A stretch of DNA of 64,000 nt, taken from positions 620,001-684,000 of the forward strand of contig NW_027040879.1 in the NCBI RefSeq assembly GCF_037179485.1, read 5' to 3'. Below are positions 53,515 to 64,000 of this stretch, piece by piece. The notes under the pieces were generated by a model, which ran no database searches, was not told the origin of the DNA, and worked only from the letters and a program-made list of their open reading frames with translations. Within the stretch, counting starts at the first letter, position 1. Each line of letters opens with the position of its first letter. This DNA is from Ochlerotatus camptorhynchus. Its lineage: Eukaryota; Arthropoda; Insecta; Diptera; Culicidae. The position numbers were made by a program, and so were the translations under genes.

Positions 53515-55476
53515 CACACTTAGAAATACCTAATTTTACACGTGGCGGAATCCATCTTTGACATAAAAGATGAGACGTAAACAAACATGTCATGTAAATT
53601 TGAGTGCTCCGAGACTGAAAAGTTCGTTGCTGGACGAAAATATCGCGTCTGTTAAGGCTAGTACTCGAAAAATATGTAAATTTTTTATCTGTTTGTCACT
53701 TTTTTATCCGTGGGTAAAAATTGATGAAAATCTGGGTAAATTTCATAACAATCGGTTCAGTGGTTAGTGAGATGTCATCGAAACTAGAAGAAAATTGCCA
53801 GAGAATTTTGCGCGCCGTCATGGAAAATCCGACTGCGACCATGAGATGGATCGGAAAACAACTGGGAATCACCCATACAACTGTGTCTCGGGTGGTAAAA
53901 TCGTTTAAGGAGTCCCAGACGACCGAGCGGCGGGCTGGAAGTGGAAGAAAATCGAAGACAATTGACCCTGTGAAGGCCCGGAAGGTGTTGGATTATTTCA
54001 AGCGTAATCCGAACCTTTCGATTCGCGACGTGGCTCTGAAGGCAAAGTGTTCCGCCTGGTTCGTTCAGCAAACCATGAAACAAGCTGGGCTTCGTGTATT
54101 CAAGGTCCGGAAGGCACCGAACCGTCGTGATCAACACAACACGGCGGCCAAATTCCGCGCAAGGAAGCTGTATCGAGAGTGGTTAACGAAACCGATGTGT
54201 GTGGTTATGGATGACCTACATCAAGGCAGACGCAAAGCAGAATTCGGGGCTGGTGTTCTACGTTGCCAAATCACGGTTTGATGTTCCGGAAGACATAAGG
54301 AAGAAGAAAGTGAACAAATTCGCCAAAAAATACTTGCTCTGGCAGGCCATATGCCAATGCGGTAAACTGAGTAAACCGTATATCACAATGGGTACCATCA
54401 ACAGCGAAATTTACCGCACCGAGTGCCTCCAGAAGCGTCTGTTGCCCTTCCTGCAGTCCCACGGAGGTGAGACATTAGTTTAGCATCATGCCATTACGTG
54501 CGATCGACGTTGGATTGGTACAGAGATTCGTCCGGTGGAAAGATTTTGGCCCATAATGAAGGCCAAAGTTCGAAAATCGTCCCAGGTGATTAAGAACGAG
54601 CTGGAGTTGAAGAAAGAATGAATGAAAGTGATCAAAAAGGTCGGCTCCACCATTGCACAAAATGTAATGAGGGGTCTTAAGTGGAAGGTGCGAGTTTTCA
54701 GCGATGGAAAGGAAATTGAATAAAGTAATTATGCTGAAACATAATCCATATGTATTAATTCATTCCCTGAAAGTTTCAAGAAAATCTGACTTAAAATAAA
54801 TTTTTGGCGAACACTTTTGTCTAGTGCATTTTTTTCGAATACAGGCCTTATAACTCGCATTTATGTCAAAATTGACGCTTGTATATGTCACTCTCGGAGC
54901 GCCTACATTTACATGAATTTTTCAAAGTGTATACATATGCTGAGATTTTTTTTTATTTCAGCCATAATTGAAGAAGCTCAGCAAACTTTGTAGTAGTTTA
55001 AGAAACTTCATAGAAGCTCAGCGAGCGAAAAATCGTGCTTTGTTTCTAACGCTGCCATATTGATAATTTTGCGAATTTAGAAAAAAATATCTTATGCCAT
55101 ATTTAAGATAATTTAATGAAGCACTCTAAACACTAATAATTTCTTTTCTCCCATGGGTCAGTGCTGACAATGCTGTTCCGCAAGTGACAAAAACATCGCC
55201 TGTATCTGTCTGGTTGTATGACTGGACACTTAGAAAATTTGATTCAAATTAAGGTGCTCTGAGACTGACATATACGAGCGTCAATGTTAATTTAAAAAAA
55301 AAATCAAATCAACATAAAATTGAGTCATAAAGACCTCAAAATTCAGCTCAATAACACGTACTTTAAAACTTTTCAGTCTCGGAGCACTTAATTTTATATG
55401 GCAAGTTTGTTTACGTCTCATCCTTTATGTCAAAGATGGATTCCGTCACGTGTAAGATAACGTATTTCTAAGTGTG
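53515..55476 (+). mobile_element. DD37E-type Tc1/mariner element, copy 1
   Basis: Long inverted ends of about 105 bases (CACACTTAGAAATACCTAAT at 53515; mirror GTATTTCTAAGTGTG ending 55476), including GACGGAATCCATCTTTGACA-type sequence and AGTGCTCCGAGACTGAAAAG. A TA precedes the left end (53513-53514) but the right flank has decayed. Besides the transposase it contains a further inverted pair at about 54,880-54,910 and 55,245-55,290, so other sequence has been inserted or duplicated after the gene. Confidence 0.8.
53772..54723 (+). pseudogene. DD37E mariner transposase, broken
   Basis: ATG 53772 (MSSKLEENCQRILRAVMENP). Helix-turn-helix pair: WIGKQLGITHTTVSRVVKSF and LSIRDVALKAKCSAWFVQQT, with the linker AGSGRKSK. 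The first catalytic Asp is in CVVMDD (54,208-54,213); five bases appear to be missing right after it, throwing the frame. It resumes KKYLLWQAICQCGKLSKPYI and RTECLQKRLLPFLQS. The stretch with the second Asp is lost; the C-terminus (RPVERFWPIMKAKVRKSSQV, with the third catalytic Glu) and WKVRVFSDGKEIE read to TAA 54721-54723. The wording matches the mosquito DD37E (ITmD37E) family. Confidence 0.88.
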
Positions 55477-55644
55477 AGCCAATAGCGGAAAAGTAATTGT
55501 TTGAGCTGAAAATTTACGATCATAATGCTGAAATGTTGCTTAATAACATATCTGAAGTTATTGCATTTATTCTAATGTTCTAAAACAATTATCAAAAAAT
55601 AAAGTCTGGAACGCGCAAAAATTGGTCAACTTCAAATTGATGTA

Positions 55645-55930
55645 TTTCCAAGGGGTAAGTCACTCAGCATATTGTGCCTGAATTATATTCTACACAGCTT
55701 GGGCACATCCATCGGCACATTTTCGGCATACCTTCGGCACAATCTCGTAGGCATAAGATTGTTGTAAATAAAATGGGAGCACTGCTGGACAGCTGTCATT
55801 GAAGTTGTTCAGAACATTACGTGCTGTTTGACTGTATGTTCAGGAACATCTTCTTATTTAATATATCAGAGGAACTCAAACCAGCAGTTCACTTATAGAT
55901 CTAAATATTAAATGTAGATTCTAGAGTGTA
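55645..55930 (+). repeat. Dispersed repeat, copy 2
   Basis: Counterpart of the repeat at 32,095-32,380, same orientation, with about 20 extra bases in this copy around TTGAAGTTGTTCAG. Non-coding. Confidence 0.7.
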
Positions 55931-56340
55931 CTCAAGAGGAAGAGCCAGTTAATCAGACCTCATTAGCGCTTTTAATTCAAATAATGCTGTAAATCACACA
56001 AAACAAACTAAAGAAGTCTATTCATCACCCTCTATAGTCGGTCTCTAACAATGCTCCCCACCGGTTCCAACTCTTTCCGGCCGAAAGGCTAGATTTCTGG
56101 TCTGCCTTTTAGGGCATTATAAAACACTTAAACACAGGACTTTTATTACCCTATGGATCACAAAACACCGAAAGTTCACACACCCGCCACTTCCCGCGTC
56201 ATCCTCAATCCGATTTATCTTTGCGATTTCAAACCAAAACATTCAAGGTGTCAGAAATACCGGGTTGCCGGGATGGGTATTTTACAAACAATTGCAGCTT
56301 GCTCTATGACCGGCACAATCGGCATACTTGCGGCACACTG
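55931..56340. other. Sequence without recognised genes
   Basis: No supported feature. Contains two GGCATAC / GGCACAATCGGCA-type short repeats near 56,308-56,335. Confidence 0.35.
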
Positions 56341-56484
56341 ACAAAAAAGATGACTCAAAATTGGTGTGCGGAGTGTATTTCTATTAAAAATGCATAAAAA
56401 ACCTGAAATTCTGCATTTGGAAGTTGAGTGTATATATAATGGTTGCTATGATGAGTTTTCACCGTTTGCTCTCCAGTTTTCAAA

Positions 56485-57345
56485 ATGACGTCCAAGCAAG
56501 AGGAGCAGCGTGTCAAAATTTTTCTCGCGCAGCAAGGGAATCCAACGTTCTCACACGCTAAGTTGGCAAAATTGCTGGATGTGGCCAAATCGACCGTGAC
56601 AAACGTGTTAAAAGTGTTCGGGGAGCGTCTGTCGACCGCCAGGAAACTTGCGGCTATCGTAATCCTGACGTGGCAGCGACGACGAAGAAGGTGGCGGTGA
56701 AATATAAGCGGAATCTTAACCTCTCCATCCGGGACGTCACTGGCAGGCTCAATGTCTCCCATACTACTGTGCAACGGGCCAAGAAACAAGCCGGGTTGTC
56801 GACATTTAAGAAGGTGAAGGTGGCGAACCGAGATTACTAACAAAACACGTCGGCAAAGCAGTGGTCCCGAAAGCTGTATACGAATCTGCTCACAAAGTTC
56901 TACTGTGTCGTCATGGACGACGAAACTTATGTGAATGTGGATTTCAAGCAGTTTCCGGGACAGGAGTTTTATACCGCATCAGGAAAAGGGAAGGTGGCTG
57001 AAATTTTCAAAACCATCAAACTATCGAAGTTCCCAAAAAAATATCTCGTCTGGCAGGCCATATGCACGTGTGGTCTAAAAAGCGGCATTTTCATTACAAC
57101 AGGAACCATCAATCAAGAGATCTACGTCCAGGAGTGCCTGGAAAAGCGGCTGCTTCCATTCCAAAAGCAACTTTATAGACCTGTGCTGTTCTGGCCGGAC
57201 ATGGTTAGCTGCCACTATGGGAAAAAGGCAATCGAGTGGTACGATGCGAACAATGTGGTTGTGATACCCAAAGACCACAACCCTCCTAACAGCTCAGAAC
57301 TCCACCCTATCGACCGGTATTGAGCCTTTGTCAAACGGAATCTAA
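56485..57345 (+). pseudogene. DD37E mariner transposase, copy 2, broken
   Basis: ATG 56485 (MTSKQEEQRVKIFLAQQGNP), first helix-turn-helix LAKLLDVAKSTVTNVLKVF, a frameshift near 56,655, second helix-turn-helix LSIRDVTGRLNVSHTTVQRA, and a TAA at 56,837. Then one long frame: CVVMDDETYVNVDFKQFPGQ (first catalytic Asp), KKYLVWQAICTCGLKSGIFI, VQECLEKRLLPFQKQ, FWPDMVSCHYGKKAIEWYD (second Asp) and NPPNSSELHPIDRY. Counting from the second Asp, 37 residues lead to the PID position, where the family has PIE: the catalytic Glu is Asp here. TGA follows at 57321. Downstream the gene is lost at a repeat insertion near 57,350. Related to copy 1 but clearly a different lineage. Confidence 0.85.
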
Positions 57346-57365
57346 AAAAAAACTAATAAATCCAT

Positions 57366-57600
57366 AAAACAGCAAAAAAGGTTATCTTCCATTTAATTCC
57401 ACTTAATTATTTTGGTATCCATGACAGATACGTATTTCGACTACAATGTGCAGTCTTCATCAGTGTCATTCCCAAACTCTCTAATAAGGAAAATCCCCAA
57501 AGGCTTGGTAGCCATCATAATGAAGTAATGAAATTGGGTTGTTAGCGGAATGCTAAATAAAACAGCAAAAAAGGTCATCTTCCATTTAATTCCACTTAAA
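57366..57600. repeat. Element bounded by ~40-bp direct repeats
   Basis: The sequence AACAGCAAAAAAGGTTATCT / TCCATTTAATTCCACTTAA occurs at 57,368-57,406 and again at 57,561-57,599, same orientation, with one or two differences. The block between contains GACAGATACGTATTTCGACT and TCTTCATCAGTGTC, a motif I have seen in other mosquito repeats. It interrupts or follows the mariner copy. Confidence 0.6.
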
Positions 57601-60600
57601 TCCACTGTGCCAATTCTAATGGAAGGGGTCTCAGAAGGCACGGCAGTTCAGATTCGGCAAACCAAAAGAATAAACGAACATTTTTTCCTTTAAATGTATT
57701 GAAGCGCCCATACTCCGTTGCGCATCCATGTTTCACTCCCGTGTTGAAGTGCCCAACGTAGAGCAACAACTCGCGTGGTCTTTTTTTCTCCGTAAAATGA
57801 AAGACAGTGCAATTCCATTTCTACTGTATGGAAAAAGCTCTTTGATGAATCAGTTATCCTGAGGTTGGAACTGTGCTCGTCCGCACCTAGCAAACCTCGG
57901 ATAATAAACTCATCAGAACAACTGCCCCGATTCTTTATTCTTCGAAACCTTTTATACATGAATTTGTTACTTAAACTCTACACAATAGTTTTTCTCCAGT
58001 ATGTACATATAAAGCGAGACAGATAGTTTTTCTCTTGGAAAGTCGGTGTCTGTTTTTTTAACAAGAATTAATGCTTCTCGCGGTAGGAACGGCTATGTAG
58101 GGTGCTTACTCACCAATGTTTACTTTGACCTTTCTCGAAGCACCTAGTTAAGCCAGCGCGCATCGCTGACGATGCGGTAGCTACTGTTTATAAACAACTG
58201 ACCCGGGAAATGTGCGACATTGTCACTGCTGCTGTTAAGTTGTGTATTTTCTACTACCGTATGGGGGTCTATTACTGGTTAATTTCTTACTCAGATTGAT
58301 ATTGGATTTTGAGGCCTTTGCATCCCCTCTTACTTAACCAGCTTGTGAATAATATCGAAGAGATTCTTCTCAAGGATATGCGCTGGTAACTATTCTATAT
58401 TTGCTAAATTTTTAACTGGATCTTCTTATTATGGTTCTTACTCCTACTGTGCCTTTCTTAAGACCCTACTTTGTACTATTGATAATCATATTCAGTCGTT
58501 CATACTTTAACTAAATTTTGTCATTTGGTTAAATCATCTGTGTTAACAAGTTTTATCACGCGTTTTGCTGATATGAAAATTTGCCTAACTGACTTACATT
58601 AATTATGCGTTTAGTTGAGTTATACCATTCTTGTTGCAATTGATATTTAATGTTAACATTCTATAGAATCATTACGAATAATTCACTATAAGGATTGATG
58701 TTTGAATTTGGGGTTGTTGCATCCCCCTTTACTTACTGAGCTTGAGAATCATTTTTTCAAAAATTATTATCAATAAGCTTGAGTTGGTAATCTTCCATTT
58801 GAAAATTTCGTGCTTTCTTGTTGCCATATTACTCCTAACCTTAGGGTGATCCTCAATTGTACCTTTCGTAAAAGCTCCTTCATTTCTGCTCGTTCATCCA
58901 TGCGATTGAAAACTGTTCCTGACTCGTCATTTGGTTGATATCAAATATCAGGTGTGGGTGTATCTGCCATTCCCCGCCATCTATGATTCGTTGTTTGCCG
59001 CATTCAGGTTACCCTGCATCGTCTTTCATATCTATGTCTTGTACTGATCGCATCTCGTCATTATGTATGTTTCTGTTGGAAACTTTTTAGTGCTTATTAG
59101 AACTTCAACTTTCTCTATGGTTTAGTATGATTCCACATCTTTTTTTTTGATTTTCGTTATAAGATGTAAACTTGTTTTGGATTTTATCCACGACTGTTTT
59201 CTATCTGAGTTTATATATGCAGCTAGTCAATTTATTGTTTGTGCCATACCATGCGTTAGTTGTGTACTTGCTTGTGCTTCATTGACATTTTTGAGTTTGA
59301 TGTTTAATGATGTCATATCAAACGTTACGTTGTATGTTCTGTAGTTTTATGATGATGTTTGCGAAACCGTTGCTGAAGTAGCTTGTCTTTTAAGATGCTG
59401 TGTGATGAGCTTATGCCGAAGATTGCTCATCTATACAGTATAATGTGTTGATCAATTTTGTTATCCTCGATAAACCACTCGATTCCATCCTCCTGTTCCT
59501 TATACTTTTCCGATGATCCTACCCAACACCGTCAATCTTCAATCTTCCGCATGATTTGTCTTTCGATTGTCATCTAGCCATTGTGAATGTTACTCTTCCT
59601 TCGCTGTTGACGGTCTCTTAGATTCGCCACCTGGTACATCCAAGGATATCCAAAATCGATTTTCCCTTTCTCACTGTATCACCAATAATTTTCTTTTCGA
59701 TAATTTTTTTTTTCAATTTCACTCTAAAACATTCATTAAACTATAACTTTGGTATATTCAATTTATTTTCTACTCATCTTTTGAATCAATTATAATTATT
59801 ATTATTTTTTAACTTGGCTTACATATTTTGATATCATTGACATGATATGATTAATAATATTCTGCGTTAGTTGCTTGCCGCTCTTATTTTTTTCAAATTT
59901 ATATTTTCATCTTCTCAATAAATAATCAGTATACTATCTATTTGCAGCAAACAAATTCACAATTAATTACTTTATCTGAACATTCTTATCTGATTGTCGA
60001 TATTACACTTCTTGTTTTACTCTTAACTTTGTTCCTTTGTGTCAAACTTCTTATTCTGATATCTTTCATCATGTTTTGCTAGTATTTTTATTTTATTACC
60101 CTACTTTTTCTCTGACTTCGTTTAACTCTTTTTGTTTGTAGTTGTAACTCACCAATTAATCAAAGCATCTGAATGGCTACGTCATGAATTTGTAGCAAGT
60201 ACTCTCTTTCTCCTAATGAGGTTTAAAACGGCACGTATCTGTAATTCGATTCATCTATGCTCGGTTCCAGGTTCCTCTGGCCATACGTTTAACTTTTTAT
60301 TTAGTCAATTCAATTAATGTCTTGTACGTGGCCAAATTGCTGCAAGTGCTCGTCTTCGCTAATTGAGTGGAAATGGTGGGAATCTGTAAGTAAACTCAAA
60401 TTTCAGTAAGACTCATTCATAAATTCTCGTGCATTCTGGATTCCGAATGCCATTGTCCAATTGTTCATCTCCACATCTGTAACGGTCTGTAAAAAATAAA
60501 ACGGCCTTTAATAAATTGTCAATCGTAACATCATTTACGACTCTGGGATCATTTACAGTATATTAATGCTGTGTTTTGACGGTATTTTCCGTTCAAAATT

Positions 60601-61655
60601 GTTTTGTATTCAATCTCGCTGTGAGATTCTAGTACACAGTTAGTCCAAAGCGCTGTGTAGGTACAATCTTGTCCACTTTGATCTTGTTTTTCACCGTTTT
60701 TTTTTTTTTAATCATTGTCATAAGTATTATTTTTCAACGTGTTAATTTTTTTTTTATGAAATTATTCTATAAATCTGTTTGTAACTGTTTTTCAGTAATT
60801 TAACCCATATTGTGTGCTGTAATGTCAATCCTTTGCTCTTCGATCCATTCAAAATCGTACTGCAAAATATTTTGCTCTTTTTTTGATGAATACATTTGTT
60901 TTATTAGCTGAATCATTCAATTACTGCATGCATTACATATAGGTCGAAATTTTTTGTATCTCTTTGAAATGTTTTCATCACTAATTATATTAGAAAATAC
61001 TGTTTACTATTATTAACTATATATGTTTTTACCTTTGTTTTCATTTTCTTGAAACTTTATCTGAAGCTTCGCTTTTATGTTTCCATCTCCATATATGCAT
61101 GTTTTGAAAATTTTGTTTAATTCCTTATTAATCCCAATTGAAATTTAATATATACTTTTTCTTTACAATTTTCAATTGTCTCTTATCATTCTGGTTATTC
61201 CATAAATTCATTTTCAAATAACAATACTTAATTTTATATCTACATACCCCGGGGTCATTATCATTTAGTCAATTATATCCATTCGATTTTTATTCTTATT
61301 ATTTATTTATATTACTATTCAATTTAATCATCACCATATACATCATTCGTTCCGGGAACGTCTTCCCTTGTCTAACGCACTCTCTCACAAACATTCCATG
61401 TATCCCTCTTATACATTAGCTACAGTTTATCACTTCTTTTTTTTTTCACTAATATTTTTATTATTTGCTCGCAGTATTCTTTCCATTTTCATAGCCATCT
61501 CCTGGAGTAACATACAAATTTTAATTGTTATTTTAATATGTGTGTCTCTCTGTTCTTAATTATAATATAAATATTATGTATATAATAATCGATAAATAAA
61601 TAATTATTTGTCGGTACTGACGAATTTGTTCCGCGTACTTTTCATTGTTCATTGA
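57601..61655. other. About 4 kb AT-rich sequence, no genes
   Basis: T-rich on the plus strand, so A-rich on the strand of the Ty3 pol gene that follows. It should hold the 3' part of that element (env-like region if any, polypurine tract, LTR). Two imperfect direct copies of an A/G tract followed by TGCAA (minus strand: AAGAGGGGATGCAAAGGCC at about 58,310-58,330 and AAAGGGGGATGCAACAACC at about 58,715-58,735) are candidate polypurine-tract/LTR junctions. No open frame above 60 codons on the minus strand. Confidence 0.4.
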
Positions 61656-64000
61656 TTAATCATTGTATCGCTTTATACGATTGACGTGGATTTTTTCTAA
61701 TTTCTTCCCATTCTGTATTACCACGGTTTGTTCACTAGGAATTTCCATTACTGTGTATGGGCCACGCCACATACTCTGTAGTTTTTGTCCTACCCCCATA
61801 GGGTTTGATTGCACTAAAACTAAATCTCCCCACATTGGTTGCCATTGATTTGAATTTTTGTCATATTGAACCTTCCGCTTTTCTTTCGATATTTTCAAGT
61901 TTTCTCTTGCGTTATAATGAATGTTGCTCAAAATACTCTTCATTTCACCAACGTAATCATGATAGTCCATTGTGGAATTACCTTTTCTATAAATGGATGT
62001 GGGAATTTTTGCCTTTCGTCCATATAATAACTCAAATGGGGTGTAATTTGTTGAAGAGTTTATCGTTGTATTGTATTCAAAGTTGAAGTATGGTATCAAT
62101 TGGACCCATGTTCTTTGATTCCCTCCAATAAATTGTCGTAAATAGGTTTTCAACTCTCTGTTTGAACGTTCCAATAAATTTGCCTGTGGATGGTATGCAC
62201 TTGTGTTGATTTTTTTAATTTTCAAAATTTTACATATGTTTTTCATGAGGTTACTCATGAAGTTCGCACCTTGATCTGTCACTATTTCTTTTGGATACCC
62301 GAATTTACAGATCACATTTTCGACAAAAGTTCTTGCTACTGTTTGTGCTTCCTGATTTTCCATACATGCGACAATTAAATATCTGGTTAAGTCATCTTGA
62401 ACGACTAATCCGTATTTATTACCCCATTCCGATTCGGGTAAAACAACGATATCCATAAATAATTTTTCAAACGGCTCTGTAGCTGTTGTAGTAATTTTCA
62501 TTGGAATTTTGTTGGACTTGCAAATTTTGTTTTTCTGACACGAATCGCATTTTCTTACATAATCTTCAATGTCTCGTCTCATATTTTTCCATGTAAAAAG
62601 AGACCCAACTCTCTTTCGCATACGTTTTGCTCCTACATGTCCACCTAGGGGTGCGTCATGAAATTCTCGTAAAATTGTTTCGATTTCTTCACCCTCTATT
62701 TGAATACGTTCAGAGTCTGCATTGTACAAAGAAATTTTCTTATCAAATTTCAATGATATGAATTGTATCATTTGTAATACTTCAAACTGTTTTATTTTGC
62801 GAAATGATAATATATGGACATGTTTTGCTTGCTTTAGATAGTCAGGACCTTTCATAAAGCTCCTATTGAGTTTCTTTAGGAAACTTTTACCATTGAGCAA
62901 AGAGTTATTTTTCCCCTCGATAATCAATCCTGCAATCTTTTCGTTTGGTATATTTATAATTCCATTTTTGTCATAATCCTTCAATCCATGTGGTAAATTA
63001 CACAGAGTTGAAATTTCCTTGTAGGCTGATCTACTATTTAATATAACTAATGTAGCATCTGCTGAGTCATTAGTTAATTTCCCTGAAATCAAAAGTTCAT
63101 CTGTGTTTACTAATGATTGCTCTACGCTTGCTTTAAAATCATTGTATAAGTTGTGGTTATCATCTTTCTTTGTGGTGTTTCCATTGTCACTTATATCCAT
63201 GTTAACTAATTCATTAAAAACTGAGTTCCTTTGAGGTTGGTCAGTTCTCAAATATTGGTCAGTGGAATCGCTTGATCGCTTGTTGTTTATTTCTGTTTGG
63301 GTTGTCTGCCTCTGCATTCTTTGCTGCTGTCGCGTAACGACTGCAACTACCTGCTCTTGTTCTACCGACGTATGTTGTTGATTCTTAATGTTTACGTTAC
63401 CTTTTTTACAATTACAACGTTGTAACCTTGATTGCCCCTGACAATAACTTGTTGGTTGAATCTGGTTGACGTTTTTGTTTTCTTTCGTGCATGGTAGCCT
63501 TGACAAAAAGTCTGCAACAATGTTCTCTTTCCCTTGTTTGTAGCGTATATCACATTTAAGACCTTGCAGCTTAAGTCGCAGTCTTGTTAATGTGGGTGAC
63601 GTTTCCTTTAACCGCCAAATTGAAATTAGAGGCCTGTGATCTGTGTAAACAATGAATTTTTGATCAAATATAAAATGTCTAAAATAGTCAACCGCCCAAA
63701 CGATCGCTAATAATTCTTTCTCGATTGTGTGGTATCTACTTTCTGCACCTATTAATGCCCTGCTCGCAAAGGCGATCGGTCTATCGACAGTTTTCTCATT
63801 AGATAACACCGCTCCTATCGCGTAATTGCTAGCATCTGTGGTGATGACAAATGTATCCTCATAATTAGGCCTTACTAACAAAGGTTCAGATATGAGGCAT
63901 GTTTTAAGCATTTCGAAAGCTTCCTCACATTCACGTGTCCATACAAATTTTACATTCTTCTTCAATAAATCGTTCAAAGGTTTCCTGTACTTTGCAATGT
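61656..64000 (-). CDS. Ty3/gypsy pol: RNase H and integrase (partial, runs off window)
   Basis: The minus-strand frame enters from beyond 64000 and runs to a stop at 61656-61658 without interruption. The RT connection (KPLNDLLKKNVKFVW) lies at the right edge. RNase H: FVITTDASNYAIGAVL, ESRYHTIEKELLAIVWA, FIVYTDHRPLISIW. A long spacer with Gln/Asn runs follows. Integrase: zinc motif H-x3-5-H (FHDAPLGGHVG) with CDSCQKNK, Asp in FMDIVVLPES, Asp in IVTDQGANFMSN, Glu in LLERSNRELKTYLRQF; the C-terminus WRGPYTVMEIPSEQT and HVNRIKRY is the usual Ty3 chromatin-binding/GPY-F-type end. Wording is like the 17.6/297 group. It copies and integrates the element. Gag, protease and RT lie outside the window; this part looks intact. 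Confidence 0.93.
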   Translation of the reverse strand, partial: IAKYRKPLNDLLKKNVKFVWTRECEEAFEMLKTCLISEPLLVRPNYEDTFVITTDASNYAIGAVLSNEKTVDRPIAFASRALIGAESRYHTIEKELLAIVWAVDYFRHFIFDQKFIVYTDHRPLISIWRLKETSPTLTRLRLKLQGLKCDIRYKQGKENIVADFLSRLPCTKENKNVNQIQPTSYCQGQSRLQRCNCKKGNVNIKNQQHTSVEQEQVVAVVTRQQQRMQRQTTQTEINNKRSSDSTDQYLRTDQPQRNSVFNELVNMDISDNGNTTKKDDNHNLYNDFKASVEQSLVNTDELLISGKLTNDSADATLVILNSRSAYKEISTLCNLPHGLKDYDKNGIINIPNEKIAGLIIEGKNNSLLNGKSFLKKLNRSFMKGPDYLKQAKHVHILSFRKIKQFEVLQMIQFISLKFDKKISLYNADSERIQIEGEEIETILREFHDAPLGGHVGAKRMRKRVGSLFTWKNMRRDIEDYVRKCDSCQKNKICKSNKIPMKITTTATEPFEKLFMDIVVLPESEWGNKYGLVVQDDLTRYLIVACMENQEAQTVARTFVENVICKFGYPKEIVTDQGANFMSNLMKNICKILKIKKINTSAYHPQANLLERSNRELKTYLRQFIGGNQRTWVQLIPYFNFEYNTTINSSTNYTPFELLYGRKAKIPTSIYRKGNSTMDYHDYVGEMKSILSNIHYNARENLKISKEKRKVQYDKNSNQWQPMWGDLVLVQSNPMGVGQKLQSMWRGPYTVMEIPSEQTVVIQNGKKLEKIHVNRIKRYND

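Noticed and set aside
59147..59344. Hydrophobic 65-codon frame as a membrane protein
   Set aside because: T-rich DNA yields hydrophobic residues by composition; it is antisense to the Ty3 element and unsupported.
1..64000. CRISPR arrays, bacterial operons or an integrated virus
   Set aside because: No regularly spaced short repeats, no prokaryotic gene organisation, and the retro-type pol genes belong to Ty3 and BEL/Pao retrotransposons with no envelope gene seen.

Overview
This is a stretch of eukaryotic, repeat-dominated genome, most likely from a culicine mosquito of the Aedes type. I infer this from the mix of elements: tRNA-derived SINEs of the Feilai kind, RTE- and Jockey-clade LINEs, DD37E-type Tc1/mariner copies, BEL/Pao and 17.6-like Ty3/gypsy LTR elements, hAT and Transib DNA transposons, and many AT-rich MITEs. 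I found no convincing single-copy host gene. Almost every long reading frame belongs to a mobile element, and nearly all are broken by stops, frameshifts, deletions or nested insertions.

Layout, left part (1-18 kb). A Jockey ORF2 fragment (1-2360) is split by an 870-bp MITE with a TA target duplication. It abuts a decayed RTE element (about 2.5-7.97 kb), which is itself split by an internally deleted hAT (2883-4805, 8-bp duplication) and by a block with an LTR-like piece and a 235-bp foldback MITE. Next comes the first half of an unclassified DDE-like transposase (8.0-8.75 kb); its second half lies at 15.8-16.4 kb. Between the halves sit a SINE, a 3.2-kb Transib element with RSS-like ends (9954-13146) and a long imperfect palindrome (13.9-15.3 kb).

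Central part (18-41 kb). A near-complete Jockey element (about 18.4-22.1 kb) has an apparently intact 886-residue ORF2. It is followed by a Ty3/gypsy element (22.2-25.6 kb) that keeps gag and protease, jumps straight to its polypurine tract, and carries two extra leader ORFs. One of these resembles ribosomal protein uS8; the other is a small putative myristoylated membrane protein. A reverse-strand LINE ORF1 (25.6-27.0 kb) follows. Then come about 7.8 kb of mostly non-coding sequence with nested MITEs and SINE fragments, and a second RTE family (34862-38250) bounded by a perfect 14-bp target duplication.

Right part (41-64 kb). A complete but inactivated BEL/Pao element on the minus strand (41039-47275) has two LTRs and a 5-bp duplication. 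After a quiet low-complexity region there is a foldback-like element with satellite arms (about 50.5-52.9 kb) carrying a minus-strand RTE copy, a Feilai-like SINE, and two dead DD37E mariner copies. The window ends in the pol gene of a minus-strand Ty3/gypsy element that runs off the right edge; about 4 kb of AT-rich, non-coding sequence precedes it.

The genes do not form a pathway. They record successive insertions into one another. All boundaries are read by eye; those with target duplications are firm, the others approximate.
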